Shown in pieces: positions 1-7,908 of a stretch of DNA of 64,000 nt. A program made the translations under genes and the position numbers. The notes beneath the pieces are model-generated. The model did not search any database and was not told the DNA's origin. It worked only from the letters and a program-made list of their open reading frames with translations. The DNA comes from Myxococcota bacterium. GTDB taxonomy: Bacteria; Myxococcota_A; Polyangia; Polyangiales; Houyiibacteriaceae. The stretch is from positions 1-64,000 of the forward strand of contig JAHDCI010000002.1 in the NCBI GenBank assembly GCA_020629955.1, read 5' to 3'. The first letter of the stretch is position 1, and every line of letters starts with the position of its first letter.

Positions 1-4
1 TCGA

Positions 5-202
5 TCATCGTCGCTGCTCCCATTCTGTCGCAACGCGGAGCAGATGCGGGCGGTGGCAAACGCCGACGTCGACGTCGGTTCCGTCGCCGTGGAAAATGCT
101 AGACGGCGCATGCGCCTCATGTGTCGGCAACTCCTCGTCTGCGCCTTCTTTGCAGAACGCCGCAAAAGGCCGAATCGCGTTCGTTTCTTCGTCGCCACTC
201 AT
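5..202 (-). CDS. Small 65-aa protein, homologous to the C-terminus of the adjacent 182-aa protein (truncated tandem duplicate)
   Basis: Minus-strand frame MSGDEETNAIRPFAAFCKEG...GVCHRPHLLRVATEWEQRR. Aligns to the tail PPFAAYCKEG...ISVCHRPHLLGVPCEYEER of the upstream gene; its ATG overlaps the upstream TGA (ATGA at 199-202). Confidence 0.6.
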   Translation of the reverse strand: MSGDEETNAIRPFAAFCKEGADEELPTHEAHAPSSIFHGDGTDVDVGVCHRPHLLRVATEWEQRR

Positions 203-747
203 CGCTCTTCGTACTCGCACGGCACGCCCAGGAGATGGGGGCGATGGCAGACGCTGATATCGAGCTCGCGCCCGTCGCCGTAGAAGATCCGAAAGGGCGT
301 ATAGGCTTCGCGGACATCCATGTGCTGCGTTGCGCCTTCTTTGCAGTATGCGGCGAAAGGTGGAGCGGCATAGTTCGCGTTCCAAAAGGGCGCCTCGGAG
401 AACCAATATCGGCCGATGCGATCTGTTAGCTCGTAGAGGAGCTCTTGCGCCGACTCTTCGAAGACCCAGTGATACTGCTCGAGGGCGTCGGCAGCCTCCT
501 CGCGTGTCTGAAGCCAAAAGAGCCAATCGTCGACCGTTGTAACGTCCGCCGGGATAAACGTTAGCTGCGGGTGAACGGCATCGGTGGCCTCATCGTTCCA
601 GTACTGAGCGAACGAGAGCACGATGCTGTACGGCTTGCCCTTCGAATCTCGGCCGCGCGCATCAAAGATCCGCTGCACGTGCGGACGAATTCGCTCGTCG
701 ATAAGCCGTTCGCGCTCAAGGCGCATCTCTTCAATCACATTGGACAT
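199..747 (-). CDS. Hypothetical protein (182 aa) with conserved CKEG and VCHRPHL motifs
   Basis: Long ORF starting 4 nt after the stop of the upstream CDS; its C-terminus is shared with the next small ORF. Confidence 0.75.
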   Translation of the reverse strand: MSNVIEEMRLERERLIDERIRPHVQRIFDARGRDSKGKPYSIVLSFAQYWNDEATDAVHPQLTFIPADVTTVDDWLFWLQTREEAADALEQYHWVFEESAQELLYELTDRIGRYWFSEAPFWNANYAAPPFAAYCKEGATQHMDVREAYTPFRIFYGDGRELDISVCHRPHLLGVPCEYEER

Positions 748-751
748 GAGT

Positions 752-1516
752 TCATCTCCACTGAAGCAGCGCGACCTGCGCCGCTCGCTCTTCTTCCGTC
801 AGTCGATGAAAATAGCTCTCGAGAATCAGCGGAATGGACCGCTCCCGAGATGCTCGAATCGCCTCTTCAAGCCCGAACGTGTCTCGGCGGATGGGTTGGT
901 GACTATCCGCCTGGCCCGCGTTCGCGGAAACATGAATCTCTGCGACATGCGAATCGCCGAACAAATCCTTGAGCAACGCAGGCTTCGCGACTCCGGCCAC
1001 GCACTGGAGGTAGACATGGCTGATATCCACCGCGAGAAGAACACCTGCCTCCATCGCGAGGCGAATCTCTTCTTCCGTGCCGAGCGCATAGTCGCCATAC
1101 ATCGTCTCCAGCGCAGTGCCTTTGGGGAGGTCGATTTCGCCACCGATGAGCGCGCCGACCCACGCACGTGCATCTTCCCGAGTTTCGAATCGCGGCGGGT
1201 GCACCGAATCCGCGCCGACGAGACAGGTTCGGCGGTCATCCGACCAAACCTGGCGACGATACGCGCGCTCACTGTAGCCATGGTGGGTTCGCGTCACGAC
1301 CCCAGCGAGCGCGGCCGCGAGCAACTCAGGCGAGATAGGGGTGTTTCCCGGGGTGAGCTGGAGAGCGAAAACACCTTCGATCGCGCGAAGATCGCGAATG
1401 GCCTCCCCTCGGGGGCGCCCTTGCAAACAGCTGAGGGCTAGATAAAAGTTCGGTTCCATCGCGGCAGATCTCGGTCGTGCAATCCCAGACAAAATCGATT
1501 CGTCGGAGAGCGACAA
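752..1516 (-). CDS. TIM-barrel protein, xylose-isomerase-like superfamily (sugar isomerase / MNIO-like appearance)
   Basis: Motif run LLAVDISHVYLQ ... AEIHVSANAGQADSHQPI ... IPLILESYFHRL typical of xylose-isomerase-like barrels. Start may be internal (MEPNFYLAL). Confidence 0.6.
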   Translation of the reverse strand: MSLSDESILSGIARPRSAAMEPNFYLALSCLQGRPRGEAIRDLRAIEGVFALQLTPGNTPISPELLAAALAGVVTRTHHGYSERAYRRQVWSDDRRTCLVGADSVHPPRFETREDARAWVGALIGGEIDLPKGTALETMYGDYALGTEEEIRLAMEAGVLLAVDISHVYLQCVAGVAKPALLKDLFGDSHVAEIHVSANAGQADSHQPIRRDTFGLEEAIRASRERSIPLILESYFHRLTEEERAAQVALLQWR

Positions 1517-1633
1517 AGACCCGCGGTAAGCATCGCGATCGGCCCACGCAAGGTTGAATGTTCTTCAGCTCGGCAGGGCCCATCGCGAACGGTCGACTCA
1601 CCTCCCGGCGGGTCGACGCTTACGTGGCCACAT

Positions 1634-3283
1634 CTACTCGCAGGTGAGCGAAGCGCGAATGCACTGGGCGCCGATGATCGTATCGCCGCTGGCGATCTCG
1701 TAACAGAGCTCGCCTTCGTCGCAGTCGGCGTTCGACTGGCAGAGCGTGGTACAGACGACCTCCGTCTCGCTCAACTGAACACAGAGGTTACCGTTGCCGC
1801 CACAGTCTTCGTGGGTGACGCACGGCGAACACGCGAGGGACTCGTCCGCGAAGGGGTTGTCGCGAGGGTTGTCATCAATGCCATGCACGCCGAAAAGCGG
1901 AGTCCAAACGTCCGTGTTCAGATCGCGAAGCAGTTCGCCATACGTGACCGGCTCAAGCTCACCGTTATCGCCGCGCTGGTTCATGACGGCATCGAGAAGG
2001 GAGATGGTCGTTCGGCCCGGGTTGCCGGCGTTCGAGAAGTTCGTCGTCGTGATGATGTCGAGGTCAACGCGACCCGACTTCTCGGGGATCTGATAGAGCG
2101 CGTCCGCGACCATGTAGGTGTTGCAGCCACTGATCATCACGACCTGGTAAAAGTCGTCCGGGACATCGAGTGAGGGAAGCTCAGAGTCGTCGAGTTCTCC
2201 CTCGGAGGTCTCGCGCCAGTTGGCAAGCGCGAAGCCATAGAGCGGACCAGCGTGTCCCTCGAATGCAATCACCTGGCGCTCGGCGAACGCCTGAACGAGG
2301 GCATCCTCCATCTGGCGGGCAAAGTCGTCGTTGCCTGGATCGCCTTGTCCGGGATGCACCAAGATCACGTCGACCGGAACCGTGTTTCCGTTGACCTGAA
2401 TCTCACCCGTGAAGGAACCGCTATCGATGCCGTAGTCCTCGTACGAGTCGACCGGGGACTCAAGGCCGAGGTCCTGCGTAAGGTGCTCATAGGTACGCTG
2501 CGCGCCTTGAAGGTCGTAGCGATCTTCGTAGTAGTCCCAGCCGACAAAGAGGCCGATCTTCAAGACTCCCCCCGCCTGCGCGAGCTGGGCGTCCGAGAAG
2601 AGCTTGGCGTACTCGAGGAACGCGTCGTTGCTGCGCTCATAAGGCGTGATGCGAAGTTCCAGCGTCTCTGTCTCACCTTCAAAGGTATCGGGGGAGTACT
2701 GGCTGTAGGGCGCGCTTCGGTACCACTCATCGCCCGTATCCATTTGACGAAGGGTCTCATTGTCGATGACCGGGATCTCCAGATCGAAGCAGAACACCTC
2801 GCGGTCGTCCGCGCAGGGGCTCGCAGGCATGATATCCAGCAGATCGAAGGGGCCGCTGAGTTCGCTCGAGAACGTATAGTCGAAAGCGCCTTCTGCGATC
2901 GTTCCGATCTCGAGTGTCTCGTAACTCGCCGGGCGAGTCATGCCCGTGAAGCCACCCCACTCCTCGTTGGGCGAGTCATGCTTGTCGATAATATACGTGT
3001 TGAGGAACCACGCGATGGCGAAGTTCTTCAGCGATACAATCTCTTCCGCGCAGCGACGCTGCGGATCCGGTGAATCTGCGGTGCGCTCCAAACACGAATC
3101 ATCGATCTGCGCGCCGACGATCCCTTCCACGGTGTACTCTTGACCCGCCGTGGAGAAGTAATCGTCTGCCTTTCCAGGCGGCACGATGTCGACGGTATCT
3201 CCGCCCGCGGGGGGCTCAGAGGCACAGCCCGCAAAGAGCGTCGTGAGGCAGGAAAGGGCAAGAATCGAAGCGCGAAGTTTCAT
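1634..3283 (-). CDS. Secreted lipoprotein, 549 aa, with possible clan-CD (caspase/gingipain-like) peptidase motifs and a Cys-rich C-terminus
   Basis: Lipobox LFAGC; VIAFEGHAGPLYG and QVVMISGCNTYM segments; C-terminal repeat-like CSPCVTHEDCGGNGNLC...CQSNADCDEGELC. Confidence 0.8.
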   Translation of the reverse strand: MKLRASILALSCLTTLFAGCASEPPAGGDTVDIVPPGKADDYFSTAGQEYTVEGIVGAQIDDSCLERTADSPDPQRRCAEEIVSLKNFAIAWFLNTYIIDKHDSPNEEWGGFTGMTRPASYETLEIGTIAEGAFDYTFSSELSGPFDLLDIMPASPCADDREVFCFDLEIPVIDNETLRQMDTGDEWYRSAPYSQYSPDTFEGETETLELRITPYERSNDAFLEYAKLFSDAQLAQAGGVLKIGLFVGWDYYEDRYDLQGAQRTYEHLTQDLGLESPVDSYEDYGIDSGSFTGEIQVNGNTVPVDVILVHPGQGDPGNDDFARQMEDALVQAFAERQVIAFEGHAGPLYGFALANWRETSEGELDDSELPSLDVPDDFYQVVMISGCNTYMVADALYQIPEKSGRVDLDIITTTNFSNAGNPGRTTISLLDAVMNQRGDNGELEPVTYGELLRDLNTDVWTPLFGVHGIDDNPRDNPFADESLACSPCVTHEDCGGNGNLCVQLSETEVVCTTLCQSNADCDEGELCYEIASGDTIIGAQCIRASLTCE

Positions 3284-3486
3284 CGTAAGACCACCAAGGA
3301 AAACTCGAGCCGAAGCGGCCCGAGCGATGGATGTAGCACGCGCTGGGAATGGCGGCGAGCGAGCCCGTCAAACTCAGGACCTTGCCTGCCGGGGACAGCC
3401 CGCATTTTGAACGAAGAGACCGCCTCTACAATTGCGATGGCTTGTGCACGCGCACAAATCCTGGTGACGGGTCCAAGCTCAGGGCA

Positions 3487-4224
3487 CTAGACCGTCGGAA
3501 CGTGCTCTGCCCGCCCTCGAACGACCTGACCGCGCAGAAAGAAATCCCGATGTTCGTTCGCGAGCCACGCGAGGGCATCTTCGGCATCTTCGCGCGAAAG
3601 GAAAAAGCCCATGAGCGAACGCTCGCCCGAAAGGTAGTGATGCTGGACGAGCGAGCCCTCCAGGTATACGGCGTGATATTCATCCCGAAATTCCACCTCG
3701 ACCGAGTACCAATTCGCGGACTCGGAAGCCGGCTGAAAGGAAGGCACGTGACGCTGAATGATCCGAGTCGCGCGCGCGAGACAACTGCGCAGCCGACGTG
3801 ATGGCGGGTGGTTGCGCTCCAGGTCGCGGGCAAACGAACGCGACAAACGTTCGTACAGCGCGCGTGAGCCAGGGCTTGCCCCCCGCTGCCGCTCGCGATT
3901 GTCATAGACGCTCAGCGATTGATCGGCGCAGCCCACTCCCACTCGGATACCCGGCGGGAGGTCTTCCGAGGCCCGTAAGAATCGTGCAAGGTACCCCACA
4001 CCGCTGGCGTCTTCGCGTTGAACCGAGGCATCGAAATAGATGCTTACCCGCTCATTTGCGACTCCGACGGCGTCGTAGTTGTTCGCCCGAGCTTCGGAAG
4101 CGAGGTCAAGGTCAAGCGCGAGGACCATCAGAAGGGCCATGAGGCCAAAACCCGGCCGGAAAGCCTTGGCCTTTCGAAACAGAGCAAGAATGGCAGGGCG
4201 GAGTTGGTTCGGAGAAAAGTGCAT
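3487..4224 (-). CDS. Hypothetical secreted/membrane-anchored protein (245 aa)
   Basis: Long ORF with hydrophobic N-terminal segment FGLMALLMVLALDLDLASEARA. Confidence 0.65.
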   Translation of the reverse strand: MHFSPNQLRPAILALFRKAKAFRPGFGLMALLMVLALDLDLASEARANNYDAVGVANERVSIYFDASVQREDASGVGYLARFLRASEDLPPGIRVGVGCADQSLSVYDNRERQRGASPGSRALYERLSRSFARDLERNHPPSRRLRSCLARATRIIQRHVPSFQPASESANWYSVEVEFRDEYHAVYLEGSLVQHHYLSGERSLMGFFLSREDAEDALAWLANEHRDFFLRGQVVRGRAEHVPTV

Positions 4225-4524
4225 AAAAGCTCGCGTTCAAGAGTCGACCGCAAACGAACGCAAACTCGGTGCCACGACGCGAAAACACGCCTAAACAATT
4301 GATTTTACGACGATTTTCCGCTCAACCATCATCTCGAAGCGGGAGCGGACGTGGCGATTCGCACGCAGGACCGTCCCCAACCCGACGCGCTTCACACACA
4401 GAGAGTCGAAACTATGCCGCCGACCCGTGGCATGCTATGGCCAGCGAGCCTTTCCGGACATATGGTTCCGGTCAGACAAACCGTTCTCGGCCGGCTTTGG
4501 GCTGGTGATGCGAGAGGATAGACG

Positions 4525-5916
4525 TTGAGCGAAACTCCCGGACTTACCACAATCTTTAAGGACAAAAAGGCCACGAAGCGCCGGCTGAAGAAAGCCAAGC
4601 TGGTCGTCCTGGAAGGCGCGGACAAAGACAAAGAGCTGGTGATCGATCGCGAGCGCGTCACGATCGGCCGCACGATGTTCTGCGATCTGGTGCTGCAGGA
4701 TAAGGCCGTCAGCGGGACCCACGCGGAGGTCATTGCCACCGAGAGCGGCTATCTTTTGAAAGATCTCGACTCGACGAACGGGACCCGCGTCGGCGAGCTT
4801 AAAATCCGTGAAGTCTGGCTAAAGGCCGGCACCGTCTTACGCGTCGGCCAAACCCGCATTCGATTTGAGCCCCAACAGGGGGAAGTCGAGATCGAACTCT
4901 CGCGAGAGGATCGCTTTCACGACTTGCTCGGTAAGAGCGTTCGAATGCGTGAGATCTTCGCGGTACTTCAAAAGGTCGCTGCACCCGATTTGACCGTGCT
5001 CATCCGCGGCGAAACCGGGACCGGCAAAGAACTGGTTGCGCGCGCCCTTCACAAGGCGTCGCCACGAGTGGAAAAACCGCTCGTGGTTCAAGACTGCTCG
5101 GCGATCCCAAAGGACCTGATCGAGTCGACGCTCTTCGGTCACGAACGCGGCGCCTTCACTGGGGCGACCGATCGTCACAAGGGGAGCTTTGAGCAGGCGG
5201 AGAACGGCACAATCTTCCTGGATGAGATCGGCGAGCTTGAGATGTCGTTGCAGCCAAAGCTGCTTCGCGTACTGGAAAACCGCGAGATCAAACGCGTCGG
5301 CGGCGATCGAACGATCCCCGTGAGTTGCCGAGTGGTCGCCGCGACGAACCGCGACCTTCGACAGATGGTGAACGAAGGCACCTTCCGAGAGGACCTCTAC
5401 TACCGGCTGAGCGTTGTGCAGGTGGAGCTTCCTTCCCTCAAAGAGCGCCCCGAAGATATTCCTCTTCTTGTCTCCGCATTCCTCGACGAGTTCGCGAAGC
5501 GGAACTTCCCGGACGAACCGGACCGCGCGTACAACGTATCCACAGATGCGATGGCGCGCCTGAAGAGCTACCCGTGGCCGGGCAATATTCGTGAGCTCAA
5601 GAACACGATCGAACGCGCGGCTTCGCTCGCGGACGGTCTTGAGCTTGGCGTCCGTGATTTGCTCCCCGCATCGCAAAAGACTCCCGCACGCATTCTCCCC
5701 GGCGGTACCGCCGAACAGTTCGTCGAAGAGGGAGTGCCGTTTAAAGAAGCGAAGCAGAAGGTGCTGGACACCTTCGAAGCCGGTTACCTGAAAGTGCTCC
5801 TCGACAAACACGGGGGCAATATTACGCGGAGCGCGCAGGCTGCCGGCCTCACGCGTTATCACCTTCGAGAGCTGGCGAAACGGTACGGCGTTCGAGACAG
5901 CGGGGGGAACTCCTAG
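4525..5916 (+). CDS. FHA-domain sigma54-dependent transcriptional regulator
   Basis: TTG start; FHA motifs (IGRTMFCDLVLQDKAVSGTHAEV...DLDSTNGTRV); AAA+ GETGTGKE, GAFTGA, FLDEIGEL; C-terminal Fis-type HTH. Confidence 0.93.
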   Translation: MSETPGLTTIFKDKKATKRRLKKAKLVVLEGADKDKELVIDRERVTIGRTMFCDLVLQDKAVSGTHAEVIATESGYLLKDLDSTNGTRVGELKIREVWLKAGTVLRVGQTRIRFEPQQGEVEIELSREDRFHDLLGKSVRMREIFAVLQKVAAPDLTVLIRGETGTGKELVARALHKASPRVEKPLVVQDCSAIPKDLIESTLFGHERGAFTGATDRHKGSFEQAENGTIFLDEIGELEMSLQPKLLRVLENREIKRVGGDRTIPVSCRVVAATNRDLRQMVNEGTFREDLYYRLSVVQVELPSLKERPEDIPLLVSAFLDEFAKRNFPDEPDRAYNVSTDAMARLKSYPWPGNIRELKNTIERAASLADGLELGVRDLLPASQKTPARILPGGTAEQFVEEGVPFKEAKQKVLDTFEAGYLKVLLDKHGGNITRSAQAAGLTRYHLRELAKRYGVRDSGGNS

Positions 5917-6944
5917 TGTTCGGGCGCAAGAAAGAACCCGTCCGCTTCGGCAACCCTCCTCGGGCGCCGAAGGTCCTCGTTGTGGGCGCGGGCGCGGTCG
6001 GTCAGACCTACGCGCTCGCGATGCAGAAGGCAGGCGCCGAGGTTTCGCTCTTCGTGAAAGAGAAGTACCGCGCGGAATGCGAAGCCGGCCTGCCGCTCTA
6101 CCGCATCGCCGGAAAACGTGGGCGCCGGCCAGAGACGCTCCAAGCCGATCACGTATTCGCCTCCACCGACGAGGCGCTTGCGCACGGCTTTGATCAGATC
6201 TGGGTTTGTCTTTCGTCCACCGCGTTTCTCTCGGCAATCGAGGCTCCCAAAACGGACGAGAACTCGATCTCGCGATTGATTCAAGATAGCTATCCCGCGA
6301 CCATCGTCAGCTTTCAGCCGGGACATCACGTCGCGGAACGATACGAGGGGATGGGGCTCGGCGACCGACTCGTCTGCGGAGGGATCGCGCTGATTTCCTA
6401 CCAGGCGCCCCTTGTCGAATCCGAGGTTCCTGTTCCCGGCGTCGCGTATTGGAGCCCGACCCCGTCTCCATTCTCCGGCCCTCGCGCAGACGAAGCGATC
6501 GCCCTGTTGAAGGCCGGGGACTTGCCCGCCACCAAGAGCGACAACGCAAACGCAGCAGGCGCCTACGGTTCCGCGACGTTGATGCCCGTCATCGCAGCAC
6601 TCGAAATGAGCGACTGGGATTTCGCAACGCTCCGCTCGAGCGGGAACACCAAACTTGCTGCGAAAGCGGCCGTCGAGGCGCGAGAGATCACCGCATCGGT
6701 GACTGGCTTTCCCGCCCCCGCGGGGCTTGGCCTCGTCAGTTCGCCCGTGCTGAAGCTCGCGACCTTCGGTGCGAAGATGGGGATGCCGCTGCCGATCGAA
6801 CCCTACCTAAAGTATCACTTCCTCAAGGTTGGCGATCAGACGGTGGCTTTGCTCGATCGCTACATCCTCGATGGTGAAGCGCGCGGCTTTGAAACCTCGG
6901 CGCTTCGCACCTTGCTCAACGGCGTTCACGCAGCGCGCGGATAA
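5916..6944 (+). CDS. Ketopantoate reductase (ApbA/PanE)-like protein
   Basis: GTG start overlapping the upstream stop by 1 nt; N-terminal Rossmann VLVVGAGAVGQTYALAMQKAGAEVSLFVKEKY. Confidence 0.75.
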   Translation: MFGRKKEPVRFGNPPRAPKVLVVGAGAVGQTYALAMQKAGAEVSLFVKEKYRAECEAGLPLYRIAGKRGRRPETLQADHVFASTDEALAHGFDQIWVCLSSTAFLSAIEAPKTDENSISRLIQDSYPATIVSFQPGHHVAERYEGMGLGDRLVCGGIALISYQAPLVESEVPVPGVAYWSPTPSPFSGPRADEAIALLKAGDLPATKSDNANAAGAYGSATLMPVIAALEMSDWDFATLRSSGNTKLAAKAAVEAREITASVTGFPAPAGLGLVSSPVLKLATFGAKMGMPLPIEPYLKYHFLKVGDQTVALLDRYILDGEARGFETSALRTLLNGVHAARG

Positions 6945-6978
6945 GCCGCCGAACGAAAGCGAGAAGCCCCAAAGCGAG

Positions 6979-7008
6979 AGGCGCCCACGCGACTGCGGGG
7001 CGCCTTTT
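6979..7008 (+). terminator. Rho-independent-type terminator
   Basis: AGGCGCCC - loop - GGGGCGCCTTTT hairpin after the 342-aa CDS. Confidence 0.6.
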
Positions 7009-7021
7009 CGCTTACAGAGCC

Positions 7022-7375
7022 TCAAGGAGAGCGCGAACGCTCACTGCCGACGGTAATGCGATCTCGCAACCTTCGAAACGTCGCCCTGCCAATGCCGCGC
7101 ACCCGCAGAATCTCTCGTATTCGCCGAAAGGGTCTACGCGTTCGATATTCGACAATCGCCTGGGCTTTGCTCGGGCCAATCCCGGGCAACTCGACGAGTT
7201 CATCCACTGCGGCAGTGTTTAGGTCGATCAAGCGCACGGCTGGACCGGCCACCACGGAGGAAGAGACCTCGGCCACAGATTCTGTAGCTTGGGCCTGAAC
7301 GCTTGTCGCGCCAAAACCCATCAAGGCCAACGCCAACATGCTCGCGCAAAATCGCATCATCGAATGCGCGTTCAT
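7022..7375 (-). CDS. ComEA-like secreted helix-hairpin-helix DNA-binding protein
   Basis: Signal peptide, then LIDLNTAAVDELVELPGIGPSKAQAIVEYR...LRVRGIGRATFRRLRDRI. Confidence 0.85.
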   Translation of the reverse strand: MNAHSMMRFCASMLALALMGFGATSVQAQATESVAEVSSSVVAGPAVRLIDLNTAAVDELVELPGIGPSKAQAIVEYRTRRPFRRIREILRVRGIGRATFRRLRDRITVGSERSRSP

Positions 7376-7614
7376 CCGCCGGCCCTCACCCCAAGATGCC
7401 CGCGCTCGTTGGAGTCACGCTCGCGCACTTGCAGCTTCCCCGAGACGGGCACGGCATCGAGCCTTAGCGTTAGCGAACCATCCCGATTCGTGAACGCAAC
7501 CCCGACCTTCGTCCATCGACTCTTGCCGGGAGGCCGCTCGGTGACCGCGAATACGTTCTGCATATTTCGCGTGTTTTGACGCCGTTCCATCCCTTCGTTC
7601 ATTCCTACATCTCT
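7372..7614 (-). CDS. Small hypothetical protein (about 80 aa) translationally coupled to the ComEA-like gene
   Basis: Frame MRDVGMNEGMERRQ...RWTKVGVAFTNRDGSLTLRLDAVPVSGKLQVRE; 4-nt ATGA overlap at 7372-7375. Confidence 0.6.
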   Translation of the reverse strand, partial: RDVGMNEGMERRQNTRNMQNVFAVTERPPGKSRWTKVGVAFTNRDGSLTLRLDAVPVSGKLQVRERDSNERGHLGVRAGG

Positions 7615-7908
7615 CATCCGTCTTCCTTTCCTGAACCTCGATCTGGCGAGGACTCGCAGCCACAAGCTTCGAGCGGGGAAGTCTTCTTCAAGAGACGTTC
7701 CCACGTGGCGATGTTGCAATTCCGGGGACTTAGGAAGGGGAACGTGGCGGCTTCGGAGCCGCTCTTCGAAACATCCGCCAGGCCACATCGACCACCAGGC
7801 AGCTGAGGGAATATCCGACGCCCCAAAGACGTCCCATTCATACCCACCAAAAGCGGCTGCGCCGTTGGCTCCGTCGATCCCTTCTGGTCGAAAGCCCATC
7901 TCTCCTTC

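Noticed and set aside
2252-3073. 273-aa plus-strand ORF
   Set aside because: Shadow of the 549-aa lipoprotein gene.
4837-6237. 466-aa minus-strand ORF
   Set aside because: Antisense shadow of the FHA-sigma54 activator and reductase genes; low-complexity Arg-rich translation with no motifs.
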